Assembly (NCBI RefSeq): GCF_016859285.1
Contig: NC_053413.1
Location: 13,288,001-13,352,000, forward strand
Length of the DNA stretch: 64,000 bases
Reading direction: 5' to 3'
Origin: Xiphias gladius
Taxonomy: Eukaryota > Chordata > Actinopteri > Istiophoriformes > Xiphiidae
Below are positions 36,001 through 44,062 of this stretch, piece after piece; positions within the stretch are counted from its first letter, which is position 1, and each line of letters begins with the position of its first letter. A program made the position numbers and the translations under genes. The notes below the pieces were generated by a model, which saw only the letters and a program-made list of their open reading frames with translations, had not been told where the DNA came from and ran no database searches.

Positions 36001-39000
36001 CAGACTGTAATATATGATCGCGGCCAGTTATTCAGCGCTTCAGACGGACCAGTTGGAGTCCTAAACTGATGCTGGTTGTATTGAACAAACTCATGAGAGA
36101 GTAAACTCAGGGTTGATACAGTGAGGTGTGATTTATATGGTTATTCGGAAGGCACTTTACCGTAATGTTGGCTATATTTCATTATTTTTTATGCTATTTC
36201 ATTGGTAATACTATTTTACTTATATAATTTCTATTTCTTGTGTGCATTTGCCTCTAATCAACTCGTCATTTGTAAATTACTTTGAATTGCACTACGCTGT
36301 GAGAAAATAGCTATACAAATAAAGTTTGATTGTTTGACTGAGTTTAATTGGTCTGAAAGAAAATATAAAGAAATGCAACTCAATACTACTACTGCTCCTA
36401 CCAGTAATGATGATATTATTCTTATTATATTAAACATGTTTCTTACAGTTAAGGTCATCCTGATTGATTTGATTATAAGCCATATCTTGTCTACTTTAAT
36501 TTTCTCATACTGTACCCTATGGTAGACGCACTGTACCGCAGCGTCACTTGTACGCCCACGTTTGTCATTTATAGAAAGATTTTGTCAGTTCAATGAGCTG
36601 GCACGACTTTTTTGGTCAGCTTCACAGTCAGAATCTCAAATTAAACCTTTTATCTTGTACGTATTGGTGGGACTGCATCAAATTGTGTGATTTATATGGT
36701 TATTAAGGTTCATTTATCTTGTTTTGGTGATATTAGTATGGTAACATCTTTGTGACAGGTGTTTTCTTTGTATTTGTTGGTCATTTCATAATGTCATGGA
36801 ATAATTTGAGTGTATTGTCTCTATTGAGTGCCAGGTGTAATCGGTGTATTTTTATCACCTTGGCCATGAGGAAGACTCTTCGAGGTTGAAACCGGTCTAA
36901 GTTTTAAACCGATATGCCTCATTAAAGAAAAAACTTTCAATATAAATTTTCTGTGTGCTTGAAGAGCATTATCTTTTCTATATTTTCATTATTCAATGCC
37001 ACTCCAAAGTATCTTTCTACAAATTGCGCTTTTAAGCGATTGGATTTACATTTTCATATCTGAAACTCCAAACAACATAAACTGATCCTAGTTCTCTACA
37101 GGCAATATCAATTTGGAATTATTATATTAAGTTGACGATAAATCTGGATCTTGGAAAAATGTCTGTTTCTTTCAGCACATAATCAAGATGACACTCACAC
37201 AGCATCCCACTCATCACCTGTCAGCGCTCATATATCTTCATTGTCTCCATCAGGGCTCTTTTAATTCATGTAGTCTCTCTTTTCATTTGAACTAACCTGT
37301 TGAGTTGTGGCAGGTTTTCGCAGCATGAACTGGGCAGAGGAGCGAAAACTAAGCTGAGTAGACTAAACACACCCCTATCTTCATCACTCTACTCTCTCAC
37401 ACAGTCTCCATCATCACGTCAGTCTACATACCGGTACTTCATGCCGGTGAGCTTGGCGGTGGACTCCTTGAGGTTGTGGTGGTAGCGGTGGGTGAAGGAG
37501 CCCAGGCTGCGAGCTATCAGGGCCACGGTGCGGAAGCGGGCCCGGGCCTGGCTGGCTGTGTTGGGGCTGGTGGCGTTCTGCTTGCTGTGCTCGCCGTTAC
37601 GCGGGGCCTTCAGCCCGTGGTCTGTACATGCAAAGGACACCTGCATGGCTTTAGGCAAAGTCCACAAAAGCTGCTCCAAGACAACCAAGGCTTTGTTTGT
37701 GTCCTTAAAGTACTTAACAGTCTTTTTTTTTTCTGTCCCTGGAACTTGTTTGGCTTTATCCTTTTTGTTTTTATGTTAAGTCGAAAGTCATTGGTCCAGG
37801 CCAGTTCTCCCTGGTGCTGCTGAATCTCATATGGAAATCACAGGCAGGAATGATGGGAGCATGAGGCTGTTCAGTTCCTTTAGGAAGAAGAATCTCAAAC
37901 TGAGGTTACGTCAAAATTGGACAAAGCAGCAGCGCAGTCCTGGTCAGTGTGTGAGGAGCTGACACGGGGATCCAGAGCTTGTCTGACACCACCTGAAAAT
38001 ATGAGAGGATGGAGATGGAGGGAGAAGGATGGAGGAGAATAGGAACTGAATGAGTCGCTTAAAGAGTCGCCCAATGAAAAGAGGGAATGCAGATGTGTGT
38101 GTCGAAGAGGGTTAGAGGAAGGAGGGTTAAAATTGTGACTAGAAGAGGAGCAATGTACTGCTAAACCAGAAAGAAGACTGACCTTTGAAAAACCAGTGAA
38201 ACCTCTTTGTATTTTATTTGTAAATGTTGTTTTCTCCAGTTTAATGCCTTTTGCTCACATCTCTAAGCTGCTTCGCTGTGGCAATATGAAGAACGAGAGT
38301 AATTCTGCCCTAGTTTTTCTTCTCTTTCTATCTCACTTTACTCTTTCTTTCTGTCCTGTTTTACCCCACTTTCCTTATCCTATGTATTTTCCACTTTTTG
38401 AACTCTAATTCAGTCTCTTGCTTGTTTCTGATCCGTCTATTTCTGTTTACAAAGTCTGTCTCTACCGCCTCTTTTAATGTGTTTCTCTTAAGGGTGTCTA
38501 AGAGGTTCTGTCAGGGAGTTATGGGTATCTGGGGAGTCTTTCTTGCCCTCAAACTGCAGCTAAGCCTTTTAGTCAAACACCTGGAGTGAAGAGAGTAACA
38601 CTGCACCACCACACTGTGCTTCCAACACTTTACACACACATAATAACAGTCACCCTGTCACTCCTGTCAGAAATCTTTAAAATAAGGTCATGCTTTCACA
38701 CAAAAATAGATACTGTTCACTCACAAATCTTCTCTGGCAAACAGCTGCCACATTTGCCTCCAGTTACAACACACATACACACACACAACCCAAATCTTAA
38801 TGGATACAGGTGTTCTTACACTGTGAGATGTCAGCACTGTCTGAGAAACAAGGATGAGGCAGGATGAGATTCTTGATTGATGTGTGTCCTCCTGCAACTT
38901 TTAGAGAAATGAAGCGGTTTTACACAGCAAGCAGAGGTCCCGCAAAGATCCGCATGCCAACAGAAGCAGCAGCAGCAGCAGCGTTTCCAGCAGCTGTCCT

Positions 39001-42000
39001 CAGACCCGGCAGACAGCCTTGTCCCGTCTCCAAAGTCCTCAAGGAAGTAACACAGCTTTTATGGTTCCCGGCTTTGCAGCAAGAATGCTCTGGTTGATAA
39101 AGGGAACCTGGAATGGTGAAGGACAAGCGGAGAGGAGGAGGAGGAGGACGAGAGAGGAGGATGCATAGTACCTCATTTCAGAGAGAAGAGGACAGATGCA
39201 GTGAGGAGGCGATGAGCAGCGCGTGTTGAGCATAGAGAGAGTGAGCCAACCGCTGAGTGAGGGGAGAGAGACCATGTGTATAGGCAACTGGCTCTGACTG
39301 ACTGGCTGAAAGAACTGCAGTGTTTTTTCACTATGGCGCCACACACTCAGAGAGAGAGGAAGAGAGATAGAGGTATATTGTGAATGGAAATCAAGTCAGC
39401 TGAGTTAACGTGAGTTGATTTGTGTGTGTTCATTCACTTGAAAAAATCCACCTCAGGCAGGAAGTTAAGGTGACATTTTGTGGTTGATTACAGTAACCTA
39501 TGTGAACATCGCAGGCACGCTTCACTTGACTGTGGACGACTTATGAGACATTTTACTTGCTACCCCCTCTTTCTGTTGTCTGCCATTATGGTGCACGCCC
39601 TCTTTTTACTGCAGTAACCTTTGTGATCATGTAAAAAGTACTCACTTCCAATCTATGACCCATGACATAAAGCCAAAGCACTTTCTGTTATGTACTGTGA
39701 AAAGTTACGGGCGATACTTCATTTCAGGCTGAAAGAAGAACCCAGAGAGACCTCCTCTGACACTGACATCTCAGAGCAGCTGTTAAATAACAAATCAGTT
39801 GAAGTGGCACAATGAAATAAAGCATTAACCAGTGTTCAGGCACTGCAGCGTCTTACTTTCCTCCCCCACTGAGCAGCAATGTGACAATGCAGGATTTCAT
39901 GGTTGATTGAGCATCCAGAAACCTCCAGGCCAACACAGTTTTATTTATATCCTTGTTATTGCATTTGATAACAGAAGAGACTGGTAAAAGTAAGTTCGGC
40001 AGGACCCATCTTTATTCATGCCGCTGTCGGCTTCTGGGTCAGGAGGTGGAAGTGCTCAGGACGGTCAGTCAGATTGTATAAAAACCTTGCCTGTTTAAAT
40101 GCCTACATCATTCAAACTCCTGCCCCCAATTATTAACACAGGCTTTCAGTTAAGGATTTAAGACTCAAAGATCAAGCAGAAATTACCATCAATAAGCTCC
40201 TTTTTGCAATTTTTCAGAAAATTATTATCATTATACAACATTTTTCACAGTGTGAATAGTACTCCTTGTGACAAGAGAACTGATCTTGATGTGTAAAATC
40301 AGTAGCGTGACCCTTTAAATTGCACAGCCTTTAAGAAAAACTGAAAAAGTCATTTTGGTGTGCAGTCATTCCCACATCTTTTACAGCCTCTACACCTGCC
40401 AGCAAACCGTGTTTAGGCTTGATCATGTCGTTCTACGACGCTGTGGAGCGGTAACTGCGCTGTTGGACAGGGTTTCAAACATCCCTCTAATGTCACCAGC
40501 ACCTCCAAGGCTACAGCTTCCTCCCTGTCGATCCCATTTAAAAGTGTGTCAGTCAAAAGTGTCAACTAGAACTGTTAGATTCTCGGCTGGAATCCGCAAC
40601 GGGTGACAACACCGTTACCCTGAGGCAAACCACTCTGCCTTAATTGCTCTGGTAAGAATCTATAATAGAGCTCTGAGACTTTGTTGCCGAAACACAAAAC
40701 TCCATACGGTTAGTTTGTTGAAATAGATGAGGGACCGTGACGCTGCACTGAGGAGAGTGAGAAATCCATATCCAGTAACCTAACCCCGGATTTCCCACAG
40801 TTTGGAACATCTATCAACATAGCTTGGTAGCACTGCCTGTGTATCACCAAAATACTGCATCTATTTATACAGAGAACAGCGATTTTCCTTTCTCATAGTA
40901 ACCACTATTTTTTAAACAAAGCCCTCAGGAATGTTAGATTCCATGTCACATACTGTAATTACAGCCCTGTAAACAGTCTGCTGCTTGACTACAAGATTTT
41001 TGTTTTTCACGTTTTACTGTGTTGTTCAACAGGCTATTCAGCATCTGATAGCTAGTTTTCCTTATCAGCACAAACGTCCTGTAGAGTAAATGAGAGATAA
41101 TGAGGGGGGAAACCTTTCCAAGCTGTCTGTGATGTCACTGCTGCAGCGGTCCCACTCTCTCTCTGCTCGATTACTTCATTCTCTATGTATTTGCCCCTGC
41201 ATTCCCTTTTCTCCTGACATTTTCTGTCTTTCTGTTATCTCCTTTCTCTTGTCCCCCTCTCACATTTCTCTTTAAATCACCATTTAAATCAGGACTTTCA
41301 ATCTCTCTCTCTCTCTCACTGCAAGTCCATAGTCTTTTCCCTATGCTGCAGATTAGACCAGGAGTGCAAGTCATTGTGATGCACTGAGTGTACGATACCA
41401 CAGAGGAAGAAGAGGTTGTTTTATCTGCCCTAATAGGGTTATACTGACTCCGTGTAGACATAATTGTCACCGTTATTAAGCGCTACAAATCTCACTCTGG
41501 GCCAGCAAACATGCTTGAAATACTGATTAAGAAGCTTGACTCTGAATCTGACGATATGAGGTTTTGAATGAAAATGCAAGACCGTCATCATCGTCTTCAT
41601 CATCATCATCATCATCATAAGGAAATTACCGTCCTTCATCATCAGCACTACAGCCATCAGTTTTGTCATCAGTTTATATTATCACAACATCATCATCATC
41701 ACCATCATCATCCCATAACTATAATCCCCTCTATTAGCATCATTATCAGGCCCGCGTCTGGCATAACCTTATCTTAGTTTGAATGCAAAGCATTCCTTGA
41801 CACTGATGAAAGCTGACATCTTTATTGTGACAGCTCCTAGAGATGCCTAGTGACCTTATGTGTCTGCCCAGCAGGCATTTGGCCTCATGGCGGGGAAACT
41901 GAAGTGGATGCAGAACCATTTATATCTAATGGTGAAGCACTCAGTGGTTCATAGATTCAGTATTGATGAAATGCTTGTGTACCTGCAGAATTTAAGGCCT

Positions 42001-44062
42001 CAGGATAAGTAGCTTACAAGCTCTCTTTGGAATTTTATTGAAACAAAATTTTGAGGAAACACGTATATTTGTTTAAAAAGGAACACTTAAATAGTACATT
42101 TAACTAATTACATTTTTAACAGTGTCATGTGCAATGCACATATAAAGTTATCTGTACAAATGAACTTTCGGGTTGCTACAGTAAAGCAAAGGTTTACTAT
42201 TAAAGAAATAGTTTGACTTTTTGTAAAATGTGCTTTTTCACTTTTCTGCTGAGATGAGAAGATTGATGCCTCTCTCAAGTCTGTGCACTAAATCTGAAGC
42301 TAGCCAGCAGTTGGTTAGCTTAGCCTTGCAATAAAGACTGGAAACAGGCGGAAAGAGTTATCCTGACTCCATCCAGAGATAGCAAAATCTGCCTACCAGC
42401 ATCTCTAATGCTCAGTAATTAACACGTTATACCTTGTTTGCTTGATACACACGCAAACACATGGCAAGGAAGCTACAATGCACGGCCAAGCAATAGTCCA
42501 GTATCCCCAGTACAACCACAAACTTTGTTTTTTGTACAGATAAAACAAACTACATACAGTATGTTGAAGAAAAAGTTTGACGTTTTGTTTTACACAATTA
42601 CTTGCTTTCTTGCCGAGAGTGAAATGATAAAATTGATACCATTCTTGTGCCTGTATGCTAAATATGAAGCTACATAGCTCAAAGACTAGGAACAGGGGGA
42701 AACAGTTAGCCTGCATCAAACACTTTGGTTTCTGAGAGGATTAAACAAATGATATATAATATGTTCATTATTAACATTTACTGGGGTACTGCTTGGTGTA
42801 GGCAGATTTCCTTTAGTAAATTTGGACAGAGCCTGACTAGCTTTTTCCCCCTGCTTCCAGTCTTTATGCTAAATTAAGCTAACAGTCTCCTCACTGCTGC
42901 TTGATATTTAGTGTAAAGACCCTGAAAATGGTTAAATACTCACATCTAACTCCAGGCAAGAAAGAAAATAAGTGTATTTTCTTAAATGTCAATATATTCT
43001 TTAAACAAGTGACCATCGTAAGACTTTATAAAAAAAAAAAATTTAATGCTCTTGATGTGCAGTCAAGGTACAATCCAAATACACAGTAAACTTATTGCTC
43101 TAACTGCTACACAAATACACACACACACAGACACACACACATACATATACACAGTCATACGAGATAGAATATGGATTTGGTGTCATATTCAATATACTGT
43201 GATCCCAGGAAGAGAAAAAGATCATTGGACTCAAACATTAGGCCTTTACTTCATTACTTAGTCCAATCCTCAGTCTTTCCACAACACTGAAACCTGCCAC
43301 TGAAGACATTGCAGTATGTCTGATGGTGGCCTCATGTGCTTTAAACGTCAAGTCTAATTACGGAGGGGTATTATTGCTGGGTCTGGCTGTGCTACGACAC
43401 ACTCTTCCTTATCAGGAGATGATGAAAGCTTTAGGTATTTAAAAGGGCTAGGGCCCTGCTGAGCAGAGGAAAACATTAATCCTTACTTCCTGTGGTTTAT
43501 AAATGCTACAAACTGGAGAGAATTGACAAACAGGCTGTTGTTTACCCTGATTGGGCTTAGACTAAATTCACATTTACTTGAGAATATCAAAGACAGTTGC
43601 AGAATCAACATGATAACCCCATATAATGTAGAGTGTAAGTAATGTAAACGTGTGTGCTGTAAATCCCCCCGTACAAGCTCTCTATCACCATATAAGAAAA
43701 TGCTGTATGGCCTAAATTTACAGCATTTAAATAATTCCTCTTAATGAATTAAATCTATTTGGACTTTTAAGTATATGCACCCTTCCTCAGAGCATAACGT
43801 CCTACCTGTAGACCATGGTGGCACTAGGTTTGGCAGATGCCTGAAAAAAGTGGCTGTGTACATGAAGAAGCTCCTCCAAACTCTGCTGCTCTTGAGGTCT
43901 GCTTGCTTCGAAGCTTCCTGGAAGGCAGCTGGTGGGGCTTGAGGGGTACACCCTGGTTCCTGCCACCTGCCTCTGCTGGATGGAACTGGGGCAGCGATCC
44001 AGCCTCGGCCCCCCTCTCTGCCTGGGCACGGGGATCTCACTACAGGCTGCCTTGAGATACAT
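8019..44062 (-). CDS. kcnab1: Voltage-gated K+ channel beta-1 subunit (KCNAB1, aldo-keto reductase fold)
   Basis: Thirteen common exons plus two alternative first exons form one gene. Common exons: 27246-27203, 24124-24087, 23323-23244, 22750-22706, 20910-20866, 18303-18260, 14774-14688, 9797-9712, 9039-8919, 8824-8730, 8589-8469, 8304-8216 and 8108-8019. All junctions keep phase. With exon 37646-37432 the protein has 399 aa (human Kv-beta1.1, about 401). With exon 44062-43806 it has 413 aa. Kv-beta subunits bind the cytoplasmic T1 domain of Shaker-type channels. Beta-1 forms confer rapid N-type inactivation, and the core is an NADP(H)-binding oxidoreductase. The AKR catalytic set is present (399-aa numbering): D117 and Y122 in LFDTAEVY, K150 in VITTK, and N190 in FANRPD. 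Also visible are [34 protein letters not shown] and [14 protein letters not shown]. Oddities are Cys in place of the usual Gly in KKKCWR and a divergent C-terminus. Confidence 0.96.
8216..8304 (-). CDS. kcnab1: kcnab1 common exon 13
   Basis: 89 nt, acceptor ATCTTTAG, donor GTATAA. It encodes [20 protein letters not shown] then [10 protein letters not shown]. Confidence 0.95.
8469..8589 (-). CDS. kcnab1: kcnab1 common exon 12
   Basis: 121 nt, acceptor CCTCTAG, donor GTAAGG. It encodes [20 protein letters not shown] and [20 protein letters not shown]. Confidence 0.95.
8730..8824 (-). CDS. kcnab1: kcnab1 common exon 11
   Basis: 95 nt, acceptor ATCTCAG, donor GTACAA. It encodes [20 protein letters not shown] and [12 protein letters not shown], the NADP-binding loop region of the family. 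Confidence 0.95.
8919..9039 (-). CDS. kcnab1: kcnab1 common exon 10
   Basis: 121 nt, acceptor AATCAG, donor GTAAGT. It encodes [40 protein letters not shown]. Phase 1 out. Confidence 0.95.
9712..9797 (-). CDS. kcnab1: kcnab1 common exon 9
   Basis: 86 nt, acceptor TTTTACAG, donor GTGAGT. It encodes [19 protein letters not shown] and [10 protein letters not shown], nearly identical to mammalian Kv-beta. Confidence 0.95.
10871..10888. repeat. G18 homopolymer
   Basis: Eighteen uninterrupted G residues inside the kcnab1 intron. Confidence 0.95.
11250..11583. repeat. Teleost short interspersed repeat, copy 1
   Basis: It contains GATGAGAAGATC, GCAAGTTAGCCTAG, GGAAACAGC-like sequence, CTCTGTCCAAAGGTAA, a mirrored GCTAAGCTAACCGGTTTCTA and ACTCTCGGC...AGAAAGCG. 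The two ends are approximate reverse complements, giving a palindrome-like short element known in many copies in fish genomes. Copies also occur near 25978-26360, 42204-42440, 42563-42993 and 53761-53840. Confidence 0.7.
14420..14522. repeat. (CA)n microsatellite
   Basis: An interrupted then pure (AC)n tract, pure from about 14459. It explains the long Thr/His and Cys/Val open frames on the two strands. Confidence 0.97.
14688..14774 (-). CDS. kcnab1: kcnab1 common exon 8
   Basis: 87 nt, acceptor CCTTCAG, donor GTGAGT. It encodes [20 protein letters not shown] and PDSNTPME. Asn of FANRPD is a conserved AKR cofactor/active-site residue. Confidence 0.95.
14775..18259. other. kcnab1 intron 7 (about 3.5 kb)
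   Basis: AT-rich intron. Apart from a pyrimidine-rich tract at about 17641-17720 and a purine-rich tract at about 18118-18185, I see no element or exon. Confidence 0.55.
18260..18303 (-). CDS. kcnab1: kcnab1 common exon 7
   Basis: 44 nt, acceptor TTTCCAG, donor GTAACA. It encodes [15 protein letters not shown], matching family AETERGLSRKHIIEG. Confidence 0.94.
19060..19440. repeat. Teleost dispersed repeat (unnamed family)
   Basis: The sequence around CTGAGGGAAATATCCGGCTC, TTTAGCTGCTATATACTCCA and GGTTGAGAGGAAACCAAAAC matches from memory a repeat seen in many fish genes. Ends are approximate and the class is not assigned. Confidence 0.5.
20607..20804 (-). mobile_element. LINE (L1-like) ORF2 C-terminal fragment
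   Basis: A minus-strand frame reads [15 protein letters not shown], then [20 protein letters not shown] and PPYIF. This resembles the extreme C-terminus of fish L1-type LINE ORF2 proteins, which typically carry LLARRLILLNWK followed by PPS. Only about 65 residues remain, with no reverse transcriptase domain nearby, so this is a 5'-truncated fossil within the kcnab1 intron. Confidence 0.5.
20866..20910 (-). CDS. kcnab1: kcnab1 common exon 6 (catalytic Lys)
   Basis: 45 nt, acceptor CCCTTAG, donor GTAAGT. It encodes [16 protein letters not shown], with the AKR active-site Lys in VITTK. Confidence 0.95.
21028..21088. repeat. (GT)n microsatellite
   Basis: GT dinucleotides, pure from about 21035 to 21078, directly upstream on the template side of kcnab1 exon 6. 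Confidence 0.95.
22215..22640 (+). mobile_element. Tc1/mariner-like transposon fossil, 3' part
   Basis: Read on the plus strand, it contains the transposase signature region: TTTTCCAGCATGACCGTGGC (an FQHDRGP relic of the FQ-D-N-AP-H catalytic motif), CACAAAGCAAGGTCCATAAA, a CAGTCCTGACC segment, CTTCCCAGAAGTGTGGAGGC, and a terminal CACATACTTTTG. These follow the order found in fish Tc1-like elements. The frame is broken by several changes, and the element sits in a kcnab1 intron. Confidence 0.65.
22706..22750 (-). CDS. kcnab1: kcnab1 common exon 5
   Basis: 45 nt, acceptor CTTCGCAG, donor GTAAAG. It encodes [15 protein letters not shown]. The family normally has KKKGWR, so the Cys is unusual. 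Confidence 0.93.
23244..23323 (-). CDS. kcnab1: kcnab1 common exon 4 (catalytic Asp and Tyr)
   Basis: 80 nt, acceptor TTTGTGAG, donor GTGAGT. It encodes [19 protein letters not shown] then AEVYSGGK. Asp and Tyr of the AKR active site lie in [11 protein letters not shown] replaces the mammalian AAG. Confidence 0.94.
24087..24124 (-). CDS. kcnab1: kcnab1 common exon 3
   Basis: 38 nt, acceptor TTCAACAG, donor GTAAGA. It encodes [13 protein letters not shown], identical to the family consensus and part of the cofactor pocket. Confidence 0.95.
24625..25010 (+). mobile_element. Possible non-LTR retrotransposon 3' end
   Basis: A short plus-strand frame reads [20 protein letters not shown], reminiscent of the WN-L-L...SF motif near the C-terminus of LINE ORF2 proteins. 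It is followed by a (TTGTC)n tract at 24744-24767 and AT-rich sequence. There is no reverse transcriptase domain. The assignment is tentative. Confidence 0.4.
25048..25275. repeat. Direct repeat, copy 1 of pair
   Basis: It shares TTGCCTGATCCTGTCACATG, CTGCTTGTTGTCATCTCCCA, CTAATAAGAAA and GGCAATAGTCAAGTAA with 25736-25980 in the same order. Spacing between copies is about 690 bp. Confidence 0.75.
25736..25980. repeat. Direct repeat, copy 2 of pair
   Basis: Second copy of the 25048-25275 segment, with the same run of shared blocks and scattered differences. It ends where the 25978-26360 short interspersed repeat begins. Confidence 0.75.
25978..26360. repeat. Teleost short interspersed repeat, copy 2
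   Basis: It starts GGAATAATTCAACATTTTTG and carries GGTTAGCTTAGCTTAGCACA, AAAGATTGGGC and an end with CCCAAAATGTCAAACTGTTC, which is the approximate reverse complement of the start. Same family as 11250-11583. Confidence 0.72.
27203..27246 (-). CDS. kcnab1: kcnab1 common exon 2
   Basis: 44 nt, acceptor TTCACAG, donor GTGAGT. It completes the split Arg codon and encodes [14 protein letters not shown], the first strand of the AKR barrel. This small size agrees with the compact 5' exons of KCNAB genes. Confidence 0.95.
28370..29257 (+). mobile_element. Tc1-like transposon fossil with DDE transposase remnant
   Basis: The plus-strand frame at 28797-29180 reads [20 protein letters not shown], then [14 protein letters not shown], a [20 protein letters not shown] block and WEILDRR, the catalytic half of Tc1/mariner transposases (the DD and SPDL blocks). 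Upstream DNA to about 28400 also follows such an element, but with frameshifts and deletions. The 3' end ACTAAGACACTTTATGTTGG matches the post-stop region of the family. No intact left inverted repeat was found, so the start is approximate. It is not a functional copy. Confidence 0.8.
29258..29671. mobile_element. Foreign insert splitting the Tc1-like element (retroelement or LTR-like fragment)
   Basis: Tc1 similarity stops after TTGGTTTTTCC at 29257 and resumes with TTTGTCACCCGCCTG near 29676. The roughly 410 bp between includes GTGAGTCTGCATTTGGGTCC and ends TACTCGTGACA, features of a dispersed fish repeat that I recall with LTR-like ACA ends. Class uncertain. Confidence 0.5.
29672..29712 (+). 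mobile_element. Right end of the interrupted Tc1-like element
   Basis: TTTGTCACCCGCCTGCATGT corresponds to the sequence that normally follows the transposase region in this Tc1-like family. It lies beyond the nested insert. Confidence 0.55.
36262..36345 (+). mobile_element. LINE/SINE 3' tail remnant
   Basis: CTTTGAATTGCACTACGCTG followed by AGCTATACAAATAAAGTTTG and ATTG is the common 3' tail of L2-like LINEs and their partner SINEs in fish. Only the tail is recognisable. Confidence 0.55.
37432..37646 (-). CDS. kcnab1: kcnab1 alternative first exon, Kv-beta1.1 type (inactivation ball)
   Basis: ATG at 37646-37644, 215 nt, donor CG|GTATGT, phase 2. The N-terminus [13 protein letters not shown] closely matches the Kv-beta1.1 inactivation ball MQVSIACTEHNLK, including the Cys at position 7 linked to redox-sensitive inactivation. 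The remainder ([29 protein letters not shown]) also matches. An upstream in-frame ATG at 37688 would add 14 residues. Confidence 0.93.
39560..39930. repeat. Dispersed repeat, copy 1
   Basis: Aligns by eye with 49500-49856. Shared blocks in order include GTCTGCCATTA, CCTTTGTGA, GACATCTCAGAGCAG, CTGAGCAG-AATGTGAC and CAGGATTTCA. The copies are clearly diverged, so this is an old family. Class unknown. Confidence 0.6.
41585..41712. repeat. Imperfect (ATC)n / (CAT)n microsatellite
   Basis: Clusters of CAT/ATC trinucleotides. They produce a poly-His open frame on the plus strand and a poly-Met frame on the minus strand, neither considered real. Confidence 0.9.
42204..42440. repeat. Teleost short interspersed repeat, copy 3 (left half)
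   Basis: AAAGAAATAGTTTGACTTTT, GATGAGAAGATTGATGCCTC, GGTTAGCTTAGCCTTGCA, AAAGACTGGAAACAG and CTCAGTAATTAACACGTTAT follow the family order. The right half is missing. Confidence 0.72.
42563..42993. repeat. Teleost short interspersed repeat, copy 4 (near full length)
   Basis: A left half (TTTCTTGCCGAGAGTGAAAT, AGGAACAGGGGGAAACAG) and a mirrored right half (CCCCTGCTTCCAGTCTTTAT, GCTAAATTAAGCTAACAG, GGCAAGAAAGAAAATAAG) are both visible, showing the palindromic design of the family. Confidence 0.72.
43110..43153. repeat. Short CA-rich tract
   Basis: An interrupted (CA)n run with short GA and TA interruptions. Confidence 0.8.
43806..44062 (-). CDS. kcnab1: kcnab1 alternative first exon, Kv-beta1.2 type
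   Basis: ATG at 44062-44060, 257 nt, donor AG|GTAGGA, leaving in phase 2 with a split Arg codon after MVY. The N-terminus [14 protein letters not shown] resembles mammalian Kv-beta1.2 (MHLYKPACADIPSPK), and the end (TMVYR) matches its TGMAYR. An in-frame ATG 39 nt upstream (44101) would add 13 residues. I prefer 44062 by comparison with the mammalian start. Confidence 0.82.

Larger units (their letters stand above)
27247..37431. other. kcnab1 large intron between the Kv-beta1.1 first exon and exon 2 (about 10.2 kb)
   Basis: No further exon of the family was found. It holds a Tc1-like element with a nested insertion (28370-29700), a LINE/SINE 3' tail (36262-36345), and a possible retroelement tail (about 36830-36960). 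The rest is AT-rich with scattered short open frames of no recognised similarity. Confidence 0.55.
37647..43805. other. kcnab1 interval between the two alternative first exons (about 6.2 kb)
   Basis: It presumably contains the Kv-beta1.1 promoter and 5' UTR, but no TATA box or defined start is resolved. Contents include a CAG run (38963-38982), an old repeat (39560-39930), ATC-rich microsatellite DNA (41585-41712), two palindromic repeat copies (42204-42440 and 42563-42993), and CA-rich DNA (43110-43153). Confidence 0.5.

Noticed and set aside
41439-41777. Poly-Met and poly-His open frames
   Set aside because: They arise from the (ATC)n / (CAT)n microsatellite.
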